A stretch of 64,000 nucleotides of DNA, taken from the NCBI GenBank assembly GCA_045106765.1, contig JBGCFD010000076.1, forward strand, positions 1 to 64,000. The letters run 5' to 3'. Positions 34,332 through 41,708 of this stretch are shown here, piece after piece. Within the stretch, counting starts at the first letter, position 1. Each line of letters opens with the position of its first letter. A program made the position numbers and the translations under genes. The stretch comes from CAJQQY01 sp045106765 (GTDB lineage: Bacteria; Bacteroidota; Bacteroidia; Chitinophagales; Saprospiraceae). Below the pieces are notes generated by a model. That model did not search any database. It saw only the letters and a program-made list of their open reading frames with translations, and was not told the DNA's origin.

Positions 34332-36296
34332 CTAATCTGTTACCACACGAACCATACTAATTTTTAATCTAGCGAGTTTTTTTTCTGTAGTACCCATTAA
34401 TGGAACCATTTCTTTCTTATTATTTCGTTTGTTTTTTATGGTAAATATATCGGTTGTTCCCATATTTTTATAGGTAATTTCCAATGTGTCATCCCGGGAA
34501 ATTCGCATTTCTTTCATTTTTAAATACTGCTCACGATTATCCCATAATCTTTGCACGAATTTTTGTTTTACGACAGAGGCTTGATCCTCTTCTATTTGGT
34601 GTTTACGTGCTTCGATTCTAACCAAAAGTTCATCGATACCTTCTCTTGATTGGACTGCTACATGACCAACATAAGGAGCGACGATTTTCCAAACATTAAT
34701 ATATTTTGAGTATTCAGAAGTCATTATTTGAAGTTGTGCTTTAGCCTTAGCTACATTTTCTTCTTTCATGAAGTGTTCTGCAGCTCGGTACATTTTTGCA
34801 ATTGTTCCACTCATGATTTCTTCATTTACTCGATCATTCATAATTTCAAAAACTGCTGCTGCATTGATTGCTGCTTGCATATCTCGCATTACCGCCCCAT
34901 AATTGAGTACTCCTCTATCATTTCCATCAAGAATACTCGTTAACTCTTTAAAGATTAATGCTTGAATTTTGTGTACAATAGGGAACTGTATACGGTGAAC
35001 TATTCTCTCGTAGTCTCCGTCAAATAAAGATTTTACCAATTGTACTTTTTCTGATAAGACACGTTGTTGTGCTGCCAGACAGCCTTGTTCATGGAAAGGG
35101 TGGATGAGAATTCCATCACGAATAGCTGCATGATCTCCAACCAAGGGTTGCTTTGCTAAAGTTACAGCTTGAGTCATTTCTTTCACCAATGCCTGACGTT
35201 GATAAGGAATTTCGACAAGGTGTTTATTTTCTCCTGCATGGATACTGCCTCCAAAATGAAATTTTCGTAACATTTCCAGCATCTCTTCAAAGCTCATTTC
35301 AGGATTTAAAGCAAATTCTCGAATGGCGTTTTCATATTTTACCAAGGTGCCACCTGCATGCTCGTCTCTTTCAACTCCTGTTTTGTAGGCGGGGTGTTGT
35401 TCATCTTTCTTTATGGCTCTAAAAGTGTTTTCGCGAACAAAAAGCCCCAAGTGACCCACATCATGTCCACGTAAATTCAATACATGAAACCACTCATACA
35501 TGTGGCGGCCATGTTCGTCGTCTTCTCGATTTTTTCTCACTTCCTGATTGGGACCACGCCTTGAAACTATGATGGCACTATCGTCAATAATAATTCGCTG
35601 ACCTGACACCAACTTTCCAATAGGACCTATTTGCTTTCCTTGAAAGATACTTTGTCCTTTAATTTTAATAATGTGTGTTAGGCCATGGATCTGAACTTTG
35701 GTTGGAACACGTTGGATGACAGGTTCAGTCGATTGTAATTGGGTATTAACAGCAGGTGTTATGGACGCTAGTTCTGATGTTGGATCACTCTTTTTCTGCA
35801 ATGCTTTGCTACCCATTACATCTGCTTCTGACTCTAAACTGGAACTGTCATTTACTGTTACTCCATAGACAGAAGTAGTAGGTCGAACCCGCCCCTGTTT
35901 TTGTTGTACCACATGCCAAGCTTCATGAGGCAAATGTTTTTCTTGTCCTGAACCAAGGTGTATGTTTGTTCCTTGTGCATAAGCATGTGCTTGTAATTGA
36001 GCAGGTTTGGAAGAATTATAATGCACCTTGACATCATCCATAGATATACCTGAGAGGTTTTCAATTCCAGATTTTAGTTGACTAGGAAGACCAGTATTAT
36101 TTGCCTTCTTTTGGATAAGATGATTTTGGTGGTTTGAATAATTATCAGCCATCATCTGTATCTTTTTCTGCATAACAAGCTCTGGTCGATTATCAACAAG
36201 CCCAAGACTTAGTTTTCCAATGCTTTTTTTCTGAGCAACGGAATTAGGAATTAAATTGCTTTTATTTTCTTTTGACTTATTTTCTTTTGTATACAT
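34332..36296 (-). CDS. DUF4157 eCIS cargo candidate with long unknown C-terminus
   Basis: A 654-aa protein, last gene of the injection-system locus. Residues 1-65 are a polar, Gln/Lys/Asn-rich lead with the VDNRPELVMQKK motif common at the N-termini of eCIS-linked DUF4157 proteins. Residues about 66-145 are the DUF4157 core (KSGIENLSGISMDDVKVHYN, AYAQGTNIHLG, and HEAWHVVQQ carrying the zincin-like HExxH). From about residue 195 the protein is an unrecognised region rich in His and acidic residues near its start (NREDDEHGRHMYEWFH, RGHDVGHLG) followed by a long helical stretch. DUF4157 is established as an eCIS-associated core domain, often on effectors; the C-terminal activity here is unknown. 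Confidence 0.8.
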   Translation of the reverse strand: MYTKENKSKENKSNLIPNSVAQKKSIGKLSLGLVDNRPELVMQKKIQMMADNYSNHQNHLIQKKANNTGLPSQLKSGIENLSGISMDDVKVHYNSSKPAQLQAHAYAQGTNIHLGSGQEKHLPHEAWHVVQQKQGRVRPTTSVYGVTVNDSSSLESEADVMGSKALQKKSDPTSELASITPAVNTQLQSTEPVIQRVPTKVQIHGLTHIIKIKGQSIFQGKQIGPIGKLVSGQRIIIDDSAIIVSRRGPNQEVRKNREDDEHGRHMYEWFHVLNLRGHDVGHLGLFVRENTFRAIKKDEQHPAYKTGVERDEHAGGTLVKYENAIREFALNPEMSFEEMLEMLRKFHFGGSIHAGENKHLVEIPYQRQALVKEMTQAVTLAKQPLVGDHAAIRDGILIHPFHEQGCLAAQQRVLSEKVQLVKSLFDGDYERIVHRIQFPIVHKIQALIFKELTSILDGNDRGVLNYGAVMRDMQAAINAAAVFEIMNDRVNEEIMSGTIAKMYRAAEHFMKEENVAKAKAQLQIMTSEYSKYINVWKIVAPYVGHVAVQSREGIDELLVRIEARKHQIEEDQASVVKQKFVQRLWDNREQYLKMKEMRISRDDTLEITYKNMGTTDIFTIKNKRNNKKEMVPLMGTTEKKLARLKISMVRVVTD

Positions 36297-36309
36297 ATCT
36301 TAATTCTCT

Positions 36310-37695
36310 TTAATGGCTTTGTGCTAAAATTGGCGTGGAAGCGGGATCTTGATGCCCATCTTCGACCCTTTCAAACTGATCTGCTGCTCTATAGCCTTTA
36401 GATAAACTTACCCCGAGTGCAGCTACTCCACTAGAACCATGTATTATGCTATCGGCTGTTGATGAACCGCCAATCTTTCCAAGTGCGCCTATCCCTCCAA
36501 ACATTCCAGCGAATGTTTCAATTACATGTAGTGTAGCGGAAATTCCCTTGAGCGCCTTTTTAACTAAAGGATGACTTGTATCTTCTCCCATATAATCTGT
36601 TATTGCAGTAAGTAGAGAGCGAAGACTTTTAGCAATACCATACACAATAGCTGCTGGATGGCCTGTCAAAATTCCACCCACCAATGCTGCAACACCCTCA
36701 AATGCACGTAAGGCGTCTAATACAACAGTAGCTTTAGGTCCAGGTTTTTCACCAGATTTTATAGATATTACACCTCTGGTTATTTTAGATATACCAATCC
36801 CAATAGCTATTATACCTGGAACAATTCCAACGCCATGAGAAAGGAAAATACCTGCTGTTCCTGCTGCTGCGGTCAAGACACCCTCTGCAATCAATAAGCC
36901 TCCTTTTACTTTTTGACTTAATTTTATCATTTGGGCAACTTCCGCAGAATTATTAAACTGAGTAACAATTACTCTATTGTCTGCGTGTATTGTACCCGTT
37001 ATATTCTTTTTTGCTTGGATGGTTTCCTTCCAACCACTATAAGCCTTTAAACTCATTACGGCATAGTCGATACCCTCGAATCCCATTTCATTCATTGAAT
37101 GAAATTGAATGGCGTTTTGCTTATGCGCATTCGAATTGGACTTTTGAAATGATGATTGGGTAGATTTAAACTGAAGCGCTCTTCCTCCCATGACATCTGC
37201 TTCCTTTTCCAAACTTGCATTATCATTCACATTTATGCCTCCATGTAGTTGTAAGGTTGGTCTTACTCTACCTTGCTTCTGCTGCACTACATGCCAAGCT
37301 TCATGGGGTAAATGTTTTTCTTGTCCTGAGCCCAAATGAATGTTTGTTCCTTGTGCATATGCATGAGCCTGAAGCTGAGCCGGTTTGGAAGAATTATAAT
37401 GAACTTTAACATCATCCATAGATATGCCAGAGAGATTTTCAATCCCAGATTTAAGTTGATGGGGGAGACCACTATTATTTGCTTTCTTTTGAATAATATT
37501 TTTTTCGAAAGAATTATTTGCGTGATCCTGGATATCTTTTAATTGCTTAACCTGATTACTATTATTGACTATTTCTTGACGCTTGGTTTGCAAGGCCGAC
37601 TCTTTTCTATTGCTAATGTTATTACTATCAGGCTGAGTTTTTGCCTTTTGTTGTACAACATTTTCTGATGATTTTTTAAGCGTAATTTTTTGCAT
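36310..37695 (-). CDS. DUF4157 eCIS cargo candidate with hydrophobic C-terminus
   Basis: A 461-aa protein 12 bp after the DUF1906-like gene. Residues 1-70 are a polar Gln/Lys/Asn-rich lead (NNSNQVKQLKDIQDHANNS); about 71-150 are the DUF4157 core with HEAWHVVQQ, nearly identical to the downstream gene's. From about 265 the chain becomes Gly/Ala/Ile-rich with at least four hydrophobic helices (VKGGLLIAEGVLTAAAGTAG, GIVPGIIAIGIGISK, GVAALVGGILTGHPA, IETFAGMFGGIGALG). No enzyme motif is visible. The hydrophobic helices in an otherwise soluble cargo-type protein suggest membrane insertion in a target, by inference. Confidence 0.78.
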   Translation of the reverse strand: MQKITLKKSSENVVQQKAKTQPDSNNISNRKESALQTKRQEIVNNSNQVKQLKDIQDHANNSFEKNIIQKKANNSGLPHQLKSGIENLSGISMDDVKVHYNSSKPAQLQAHAYAQGTNIHLGSGQEKHLPHEAWHVVQQKQGRVRPTLQLHGGINVNDNASLEKEADVMGGRALQFKSTQSSFQKSNSNAHKQNAIQFHSMNEMGFEGIDYAVMSLKAYSGWKETIQAKKNITGTIHADNRVIVTQFNNSAEVAQMIKLSQKVKGGLLIAEGVLTAAAGTAGIFLSHGVGIVPGIIAIGIGISKITRGVISIKSGEKPGPKATVVLDALRAFEGVAALVGGILTGHPAAIVYGIAKSLRSLLTAITDYMGEDTSHPLVKKALKGISATLHVIETFAGMFGGIGALGKIGGSSTADSIIHGSSGVAALGVSLSKGYRAADQFERVEDGHQDPASTPILAQSH

Positions 37696-37707
37696 AATAA
37701 AGTAATT

Positions 37708-38376
37708 TTAAACCGTATAATTTTTCCAATTAAATGCACCAATATTTTGAACGTTCGGATTTTGAAGATTATAGTTAACTTCAATTTGACATAATCTATT
37801 GATTGGAGTATAAACTTGGCGTAGGTCATATTGTTCTTCCTCCAATGCTTCCTGTGTTCCAATAAAATTCGAATTCATCGACAACCATCTATATTGAATC
37901 AGCCCTAGATTTTTTAAATCATTGATTGCTAAACCTGATCCATATACGCCAATGCTGTAGGTTGGTTTGCCCTTAGTTTTACAATTTTCAAATGCTTGTT
38001 TTACTCCTTTAAAATATGGGATAATATTCTTTTGTAAATCCGTATCAAACACATTGAAATTAGCTGCAAAATAAATAGCAGAATCTAAAGGTTGTTCTAT
38101 TTTAGTTGCATAGCTAAAAGCATATTTCCCATCCTTGTATCCATTTTCATAATTGAAATTTTCTAAACTGCTATTCTCTTTTTGAAAAACAACTATGATG
38201 TTCATTCCGCAATTCTTGAGTGCAAAAATTTCATCAAGCTCAATTCGTTCTTGAGGAAATTGACAAGAATCCTCTGAATCAAAATACCGAATGACTGTTT
38301 CAATGTCTGCTACCTTAAGGCAGTCAATTTTGAGGGTGGTACACCAAGAAGTATTTATTATTTTAAATGGTTTCAT
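37708..38376 (-). CDS. DUF1906-like glycoside-hydrolase-fold protein
   Basis: A 222-aa protein with no signal peptide. It reads as the DUF1906 (Rv2525c-like) TIM-barrel family: an early IDCLKVADIETVIRYFD block, NCGMNIIVVFQ strand, the SAIYFAANFNV strand with catalytic-site position, PYFKGVKQAFE helix, SIGVYGSGLAINDL, and QYRWLSM. DUF1906 proteins resemble GH25-type muramidases and are linked to cell-wall sugars. Lack of an export signal fits loading into the injection system rather than Sec export. It is followed by a second, divergent member. Confidence 0.6.
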   Translation of the reverse strand: MKPFKIINTSWCTTLKIDCLKVADIETVIRYFDSEDSCQFPQERIELDEIFALKNCGMNIIVVFQKENSSLENFNYENGYKDGKYAFSYATKIEQPLDSAIYFAANFNVFDTDLQKNIIPYFKGVKQAFENCKTKGKPTYSIGVYGSGLAINDLKNLGLIQYRWLSMNSNFIGTQEALEEEQYDLRQVYTPINRLCQIEVNYNLQNPNVQNIGAFNWKNYTV

Positions 38377-38421
38377 GAATGATTCATCTCAATGTTTCAA
38401 ATTTTTTTGTTTTTATTTGTT

Positions 38422-39180
38422 TTAGATTTTTGGTGGTAATATCAATTTGTCAAGAAATGTTGATTGTATATCATTGATATTTGGATTGATTAGATCCAGA
38501 TCAAAGTCCTGATTAATCTGATTACCGCCTGCGTATTGCCAAAGGAACACAGGAAGATTTGAATTTTGGATGGCTTCAGGGACAGCAAAGTTTTCCTCCC
38601 AAGGTGTCATCTTTTCTGGCTGAGAATGATATCTTGCCATCCATAAACCTTCACATCGAATACCTTCCTGTTTTAAAATGGAGAAGGTGGTCTCATCATG
38701 ATAATTAGCATATACACAGGGAAGAATGGTTACAGAATTCCCACTTCTTTCTTTACTATGTGATATCAGAGTCTCTGACCAAGCATTATAATAGTCCTCA
38801 GATATTGAACCATTTGGACCTGTGGAATTTCCTTCTACATCTAGAAAATAAAGAAATTCACTTCCTTGCGATTTCCAATAATCAATTGAGAAAGTGGCAA
38901 AGAGGTCATTAACTCCATCGATAGCATCCTTTTGTCCTTGAGCATAAGATCCTCCAACATGGTTGGTGTGCCTGGCAATTGGCAACAATTTTATATTGTG
39001 TTCATTTAAAAAATTATTTTCTGATGAATGAGAATATTCTACAGAAGGATTCGTAGTGAAATACCGACCCCATGCAACTGGTTTTTGATTGAGATATCCT
39101 TGAGCATCGCTAATTAATTTTTGGCTGACAGGAGTAGAACTATCTACTATTCTAAGATTGTCTTGATTTGAATTTATCAT
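38422..39180 (-). CDS. Second DUF1906/GH25-like protein
   Basis: A 252-aa protein without signal peptide. Visible TIM-barrel elements: KPVAWGRYFTTN, NIKLLPIARHTN, the QKDAIDGVNDLF helix, FLYFLDVEGN with an Asp-x-Glu pair at the position of GH25 catalytic acids, TILPCVYANY, CEGLWMARYH and PVFLWQYAG ending in DLDLINP. The DxE pair and WQY ending are typical of GH25-like lysozymes and DUF1906. Together with the neighbour it suggests cargo able to act on peptidoglycan-like polymers. Not proven to be enzymatically active. Confidence 0.62.
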   Translation of the reverse strand: MINSNQDNLRIVDSSTPVSQKLISDAQGYLNQKPVAWGRYFTTNPSVEYSHSSENNFLNEHNIKLLPIARHTNHVGGSYAQGQKDAIDGVNDLFATFSIDYWKSQGSEFLYFLDVEGNSTGPNGSISEDYYNAWSETLISHSKERSGNSVTILPCVYANYHDETTFSILKQEGIRCEGLWMARYHSQPEKMTPWEENFAVPEAIQNSNLPVFLWQYAGGNQINQDFDLDLINPNINDIQSTFLDKLILPPKI

Positions 39181-39191
39181 ATTAGAATTTT

Positions 39192-39758
39192 TTATTTAAA
39201 TGGTAATAGGGTTATTTTAAGATTTGCTGCTGCTTCAGATTTTTTTAGAATTTCTATCTGAGAACCTTTTTGGAAAAGTTGGTCATAACAAAATCCAAAA
39301 CATTGATGTTCAATAGAGTGTTCATGTAGGATTTTGGAGTAAGGGTTAAACTGACCAAAATTATCATTATTGGGTTGATAGTAAAAAGTAAAATCCTTAT
39401 CATCATTTATTCTATCATCCCAAAACGCTGTATTATATAAAACGCCTCAATTGATTGCTGCTGCAATTAAAGCTCCTGATATTATAGTTTGATTTAAGTT
39501 GTTTTTCCTTGATTTAATGTCAATGGAATTTGGAAAAATTGTCCCTCGAATAGCACTAAGCGTATCAATATTTTCCAAAGTGAAATTGCGAGTTATCCTT
39601 CAAACTCCTTTTACATTTACTTCTTTTACCGCAATAGAATTGTCAGTTGCTTTTTTTAATGACACACAGTTCTAGACTCAGATGTATCGTAGGTTGAATA
39701 AGGCATAAACGGTATATTCCGAATTGTTAATAACCTCAATATTGATTTGATTATCCAT
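39192..39758 (-). pseudogene. Pseudogene interrupted by four in-frame stops, no frameshift
   Basis: From ATG 39758 to TAA 39192 a single 189-codon frame stays coding-like throughout but holds TGA at 39680-39678, TAG at 39674-39672, TGA at 39602-39600 and TGA at 39449-39447. Readable parts include MDNQINIEVINNSEYTVYAL, RNFTLENIDTLSAIRGTIFP, ALIAAAIN, and FGQFNPYSKILHEHSIEHQ to the end ITLLPFK. All four stops could derive from TGG (Trp) by G-to-A changes. It lies in the accessory arm, 18 bp after the 299-aa gene and 11 bp before the DUF1906-like gene, at spacing normal for a working gene. Family not recognised. Confidence 0.8.
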
Positions 39759-39776
39759 AAATCAATTAATTCATCG

Positions 39777-40676
39777 TTACTTATTCAGGTTTCTACCTTT
39801 TATATCTTCTCCAAAAAACATAGATATATCGTCTAGATTCATTCTTCGAAAGTCAAATAATTCATGCACTTTTGCTGGGAAGATATTTACAGAAGGTAAT
39901 ATTTGAGTGGGAACAAACTCTAAAATATTCTCTGCATTTTTTTTGACACTTTCAGGAAGACTTTCGATTAAGTATTTACGGACGATCTCTTTACCTTGAT
40001 GAGAAGCTTTAAGCTTTTGAGCTCTAAAAAAGAATTGACCGCCTTCTTTGTTGATATGAGCTGTATGAATATTGTCGAGTTGAGTTACTTCCGTTTTTAT
40101 TTTGTTTCCTATTAATCCAAATAAAGACTGCGGTGCTTCTGTTGATTCTTCAGTAGCATCAATTACCATTTGAGCATTGCTGCCTGATGAAATCAATAAG
40201 GTATAATTTTGTGCTTTGGCAATGGAAGTCACTACGAAAATCTCTTTAAAACTAAATTTCTCAGATGTCAAATATTGTAACAGTTTGAATTTGAATTCAT
40301 AAAAATTTTCAATGCTACGGTGAAAAACCTTAGGAGCATGAAAAAAATAAGCTCCAGGGAAATCAAACTTAATTTTTAGTCCAGAAGTCTCACAAGGGTT
40401 ACAAAATATATTGACTTGTTTCTTAGATTTATAAGACTCTTGAATGCCAGATTGAATATCCCAACTTTGTTGAAATGGCTGCCATTCTTGCTCTATAGAA
40501 ATTTCATCATAAACGCCAAAAAATTTGTCTCCGATATTTCCAATCTTAATCATTTGGCCAGACCTTAGGACAAATAAATCTCCCAAATTAGTCTCTGTAG
40601 CGAAAGGCCAAAGCGGAATATAACCGTTTGACATTCTATAAAGATCTTTATAAAAATCTGTATAATGGATAGTCAT
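39777..40676 (-). CDS. Unknown protein of the eCIS accessory arm (299 aa)
   Basis: A 299-aa soluble protein, not recognised. The N-terminus has a compact beta pattern (GYIPLWPFATETNLGDLFV, LRSGQMIKIGNI), the centre GAYFFHAPKVFHRSIENFYE and then IFVVTSIAKAQNYTLLISSG, and the end is helical (LIESLPESVKKNAENILEF, MNLDDISMFFG). A pattern of small LGD- and LGNI-like turns followed by a helical tail is compatible with a two-domain cargo or receptor protein. It sits after a terminator-like hairpin, so it may be expressed apart from the structural genes. Confidence 0.7.
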   Translation of the reverse strand: MTIHYTDFYKDLYRMSNGYIPLWPFATETNLGDLFVLRSGQMIKIGNIGDKFFGVYDEISIEQEWQPFQQSWDIQSGIQESYKSKKQVNIFCNPCETSGLKIKFDFPGAYFFHAPKVFHRSIENFYEFKFKLLQYLTSEKFSFKEIFVVTSIAKAQNYTLLISSGSNAQMVIDATEESTEAPQSLFGLIGNKIKTEVTQLDNIHTAHINKEGGQFFFRAQKLKASHQGKEIVRKYLIESLPESVKKNAENILEFVPTQILPSVNIFPAKVHELFDFRRMNLDDISMFFGEDIKGRNLNK

Positions 40677-40709
40677 TTTTTTATTTTTAAGATGGAGAAT
40701 AAAATCTAA

Positions 40710-40745
40710 TAGGTTTGCTAAAACTGAAAAGTTCTAGCAAACCTA
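40710..40745 (-). terminator. Hairpin terminator inside the accessory arm
   Basis: A perfect 11-bp stem (TAGGTTTGCTA) extended inward, after one mismatch, by 4 bp closing on a 4-nt loop. On the minus strand it is followed by TTAGATTTTATT. It lies between the 299-aa helical gene and the unknown 299-aa gene. Confidence 0.75.
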
Positions 40746-40754
40746 AAAAATATT

Positions 40755-41654
40755 TTACCCAGCAACAGCTGTTTCCGCTGCCACTAAGGCTGCGTCCCAA
40801 GTAGCTAATGCCGCTTTCGCTTGTTCTAATTCCTCTTTAGCTCTATTCATTTCTTGGTTAGCTTTTTCACTTGCGTCCAAAGAACTTTTTACTTTAGATT
40901 TAGCCTTATCCAGCGCAGTTTTAAGAGATATTTCTAATGACGTTTGATCATCATCAAGTTGGTTATAAACAACTTTTTTGACATCACTAATGACATAGAT
41001 AGAATTATCAAAAGTAATAGACCTATTATTTTTGAATTGCTTAAGTTGTTCTGCAATTTCTTTGTTTAAAAGAGAGGCAATGGCAAGACTGATATAAACA
41101 TTTGTTAATTCAGTTGAGTTATTTGCTTGCTTGGAAGAGCTTAATGCATTTAGTGCATCTGTAAAAGCATTGACCACTTTAGTCACCACTTTTTGTGCAG
41201 CTTTCGAAGCAGCAATAGCATCATTGACCAAATCATTAGAGATCAATGGATTGGAAGATTTTCTCTTTTGGATATAGTTAGCGGTGAGTGTGATTGCTTC
41301 GGCTGCTTTTAGTGTTTCCGAAGTAACTTCCTCCCAATCACAGATCAATTGTTTGATGTCTTGAAAAGATTCTACAGCAATAAGATTAGCTTCATTAGCT
41401 GTATCATTTAATCCCTCAAGGTCAGATTTGACTTGCAAAAAAAGTTTCCAATAGCCCTCCGCCGTTGTCAAGTCAGCCTCTGCTTCATTATACAGAGTGG
41501 CAAAAATAGCTGCTTTCTCTACAAATGAATTATACTTGGAAGCAGCCATTGCTTCGGTCGTAGAAGCCTCATCAACCATTCTTTGGAGGTATTCAATTTT
41601 TTTAGATTTTTTGATAGTAACATCAACACATTTTAATTCTTTATATCTAGTCAT
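40755..41654 (-). CDS. Ala-rich helical protein (299 aa) of the eCIS locus
   Basis: A 299-aa protein predicted to be almost wholly alpha-helical and rich in Ala, Lys and Glu, with coiled-coil-like stretches at about 20-75 and 240-292 (EKANQEMNRAKEELEQAKAA). A middle segment (FDNSIYVISDVKKVVYN) may be a small beta element. No signal peptide. It follows the 919-aa helical protein by 54 bp and shares its composition, so the two probably form one assembly (fibre, plug or cargo). No family recognised. Confidence 0.7.
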   Translation of the reverse strand: MTRYKELKCVDVTIKKSKKIEYLQRMVDEASTTEAMAASKYNSFVEKAAIFATLYNEAEADLTTAEGYWKLFLQVKSDLEGLNDTANEANLIAVESFQDIKQLICDWEEVTSETLKAAEAITLTANYIQKRKSSNPLISNDLVNDAIAASKAAQKVVTKVVNAFTDALNALSSSKQANNSTELTNVYISLAIASLLNKEIAEQLKQFKNNRSITFDNSIYVISDVKKVVYNQLDDDQTSLEISLKTALDKAKSKVKSSLDASEKANQEMNRAKEELEQAKAALATWDAALVAAETAVAG

Positions 41655-41708
41655 AATTTTTTATTTTAGTATTAAAAAAAATAAATAGGGAACACAATTC
41701 AGTAACTG

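Noticed and set aside
39192..39758. Genetic-code change with UGA read as Trp
   Set aside because: One of the four stops is TAG, TGG is also used inside this frame, and all other genes end normally, many with TGA or TAG.
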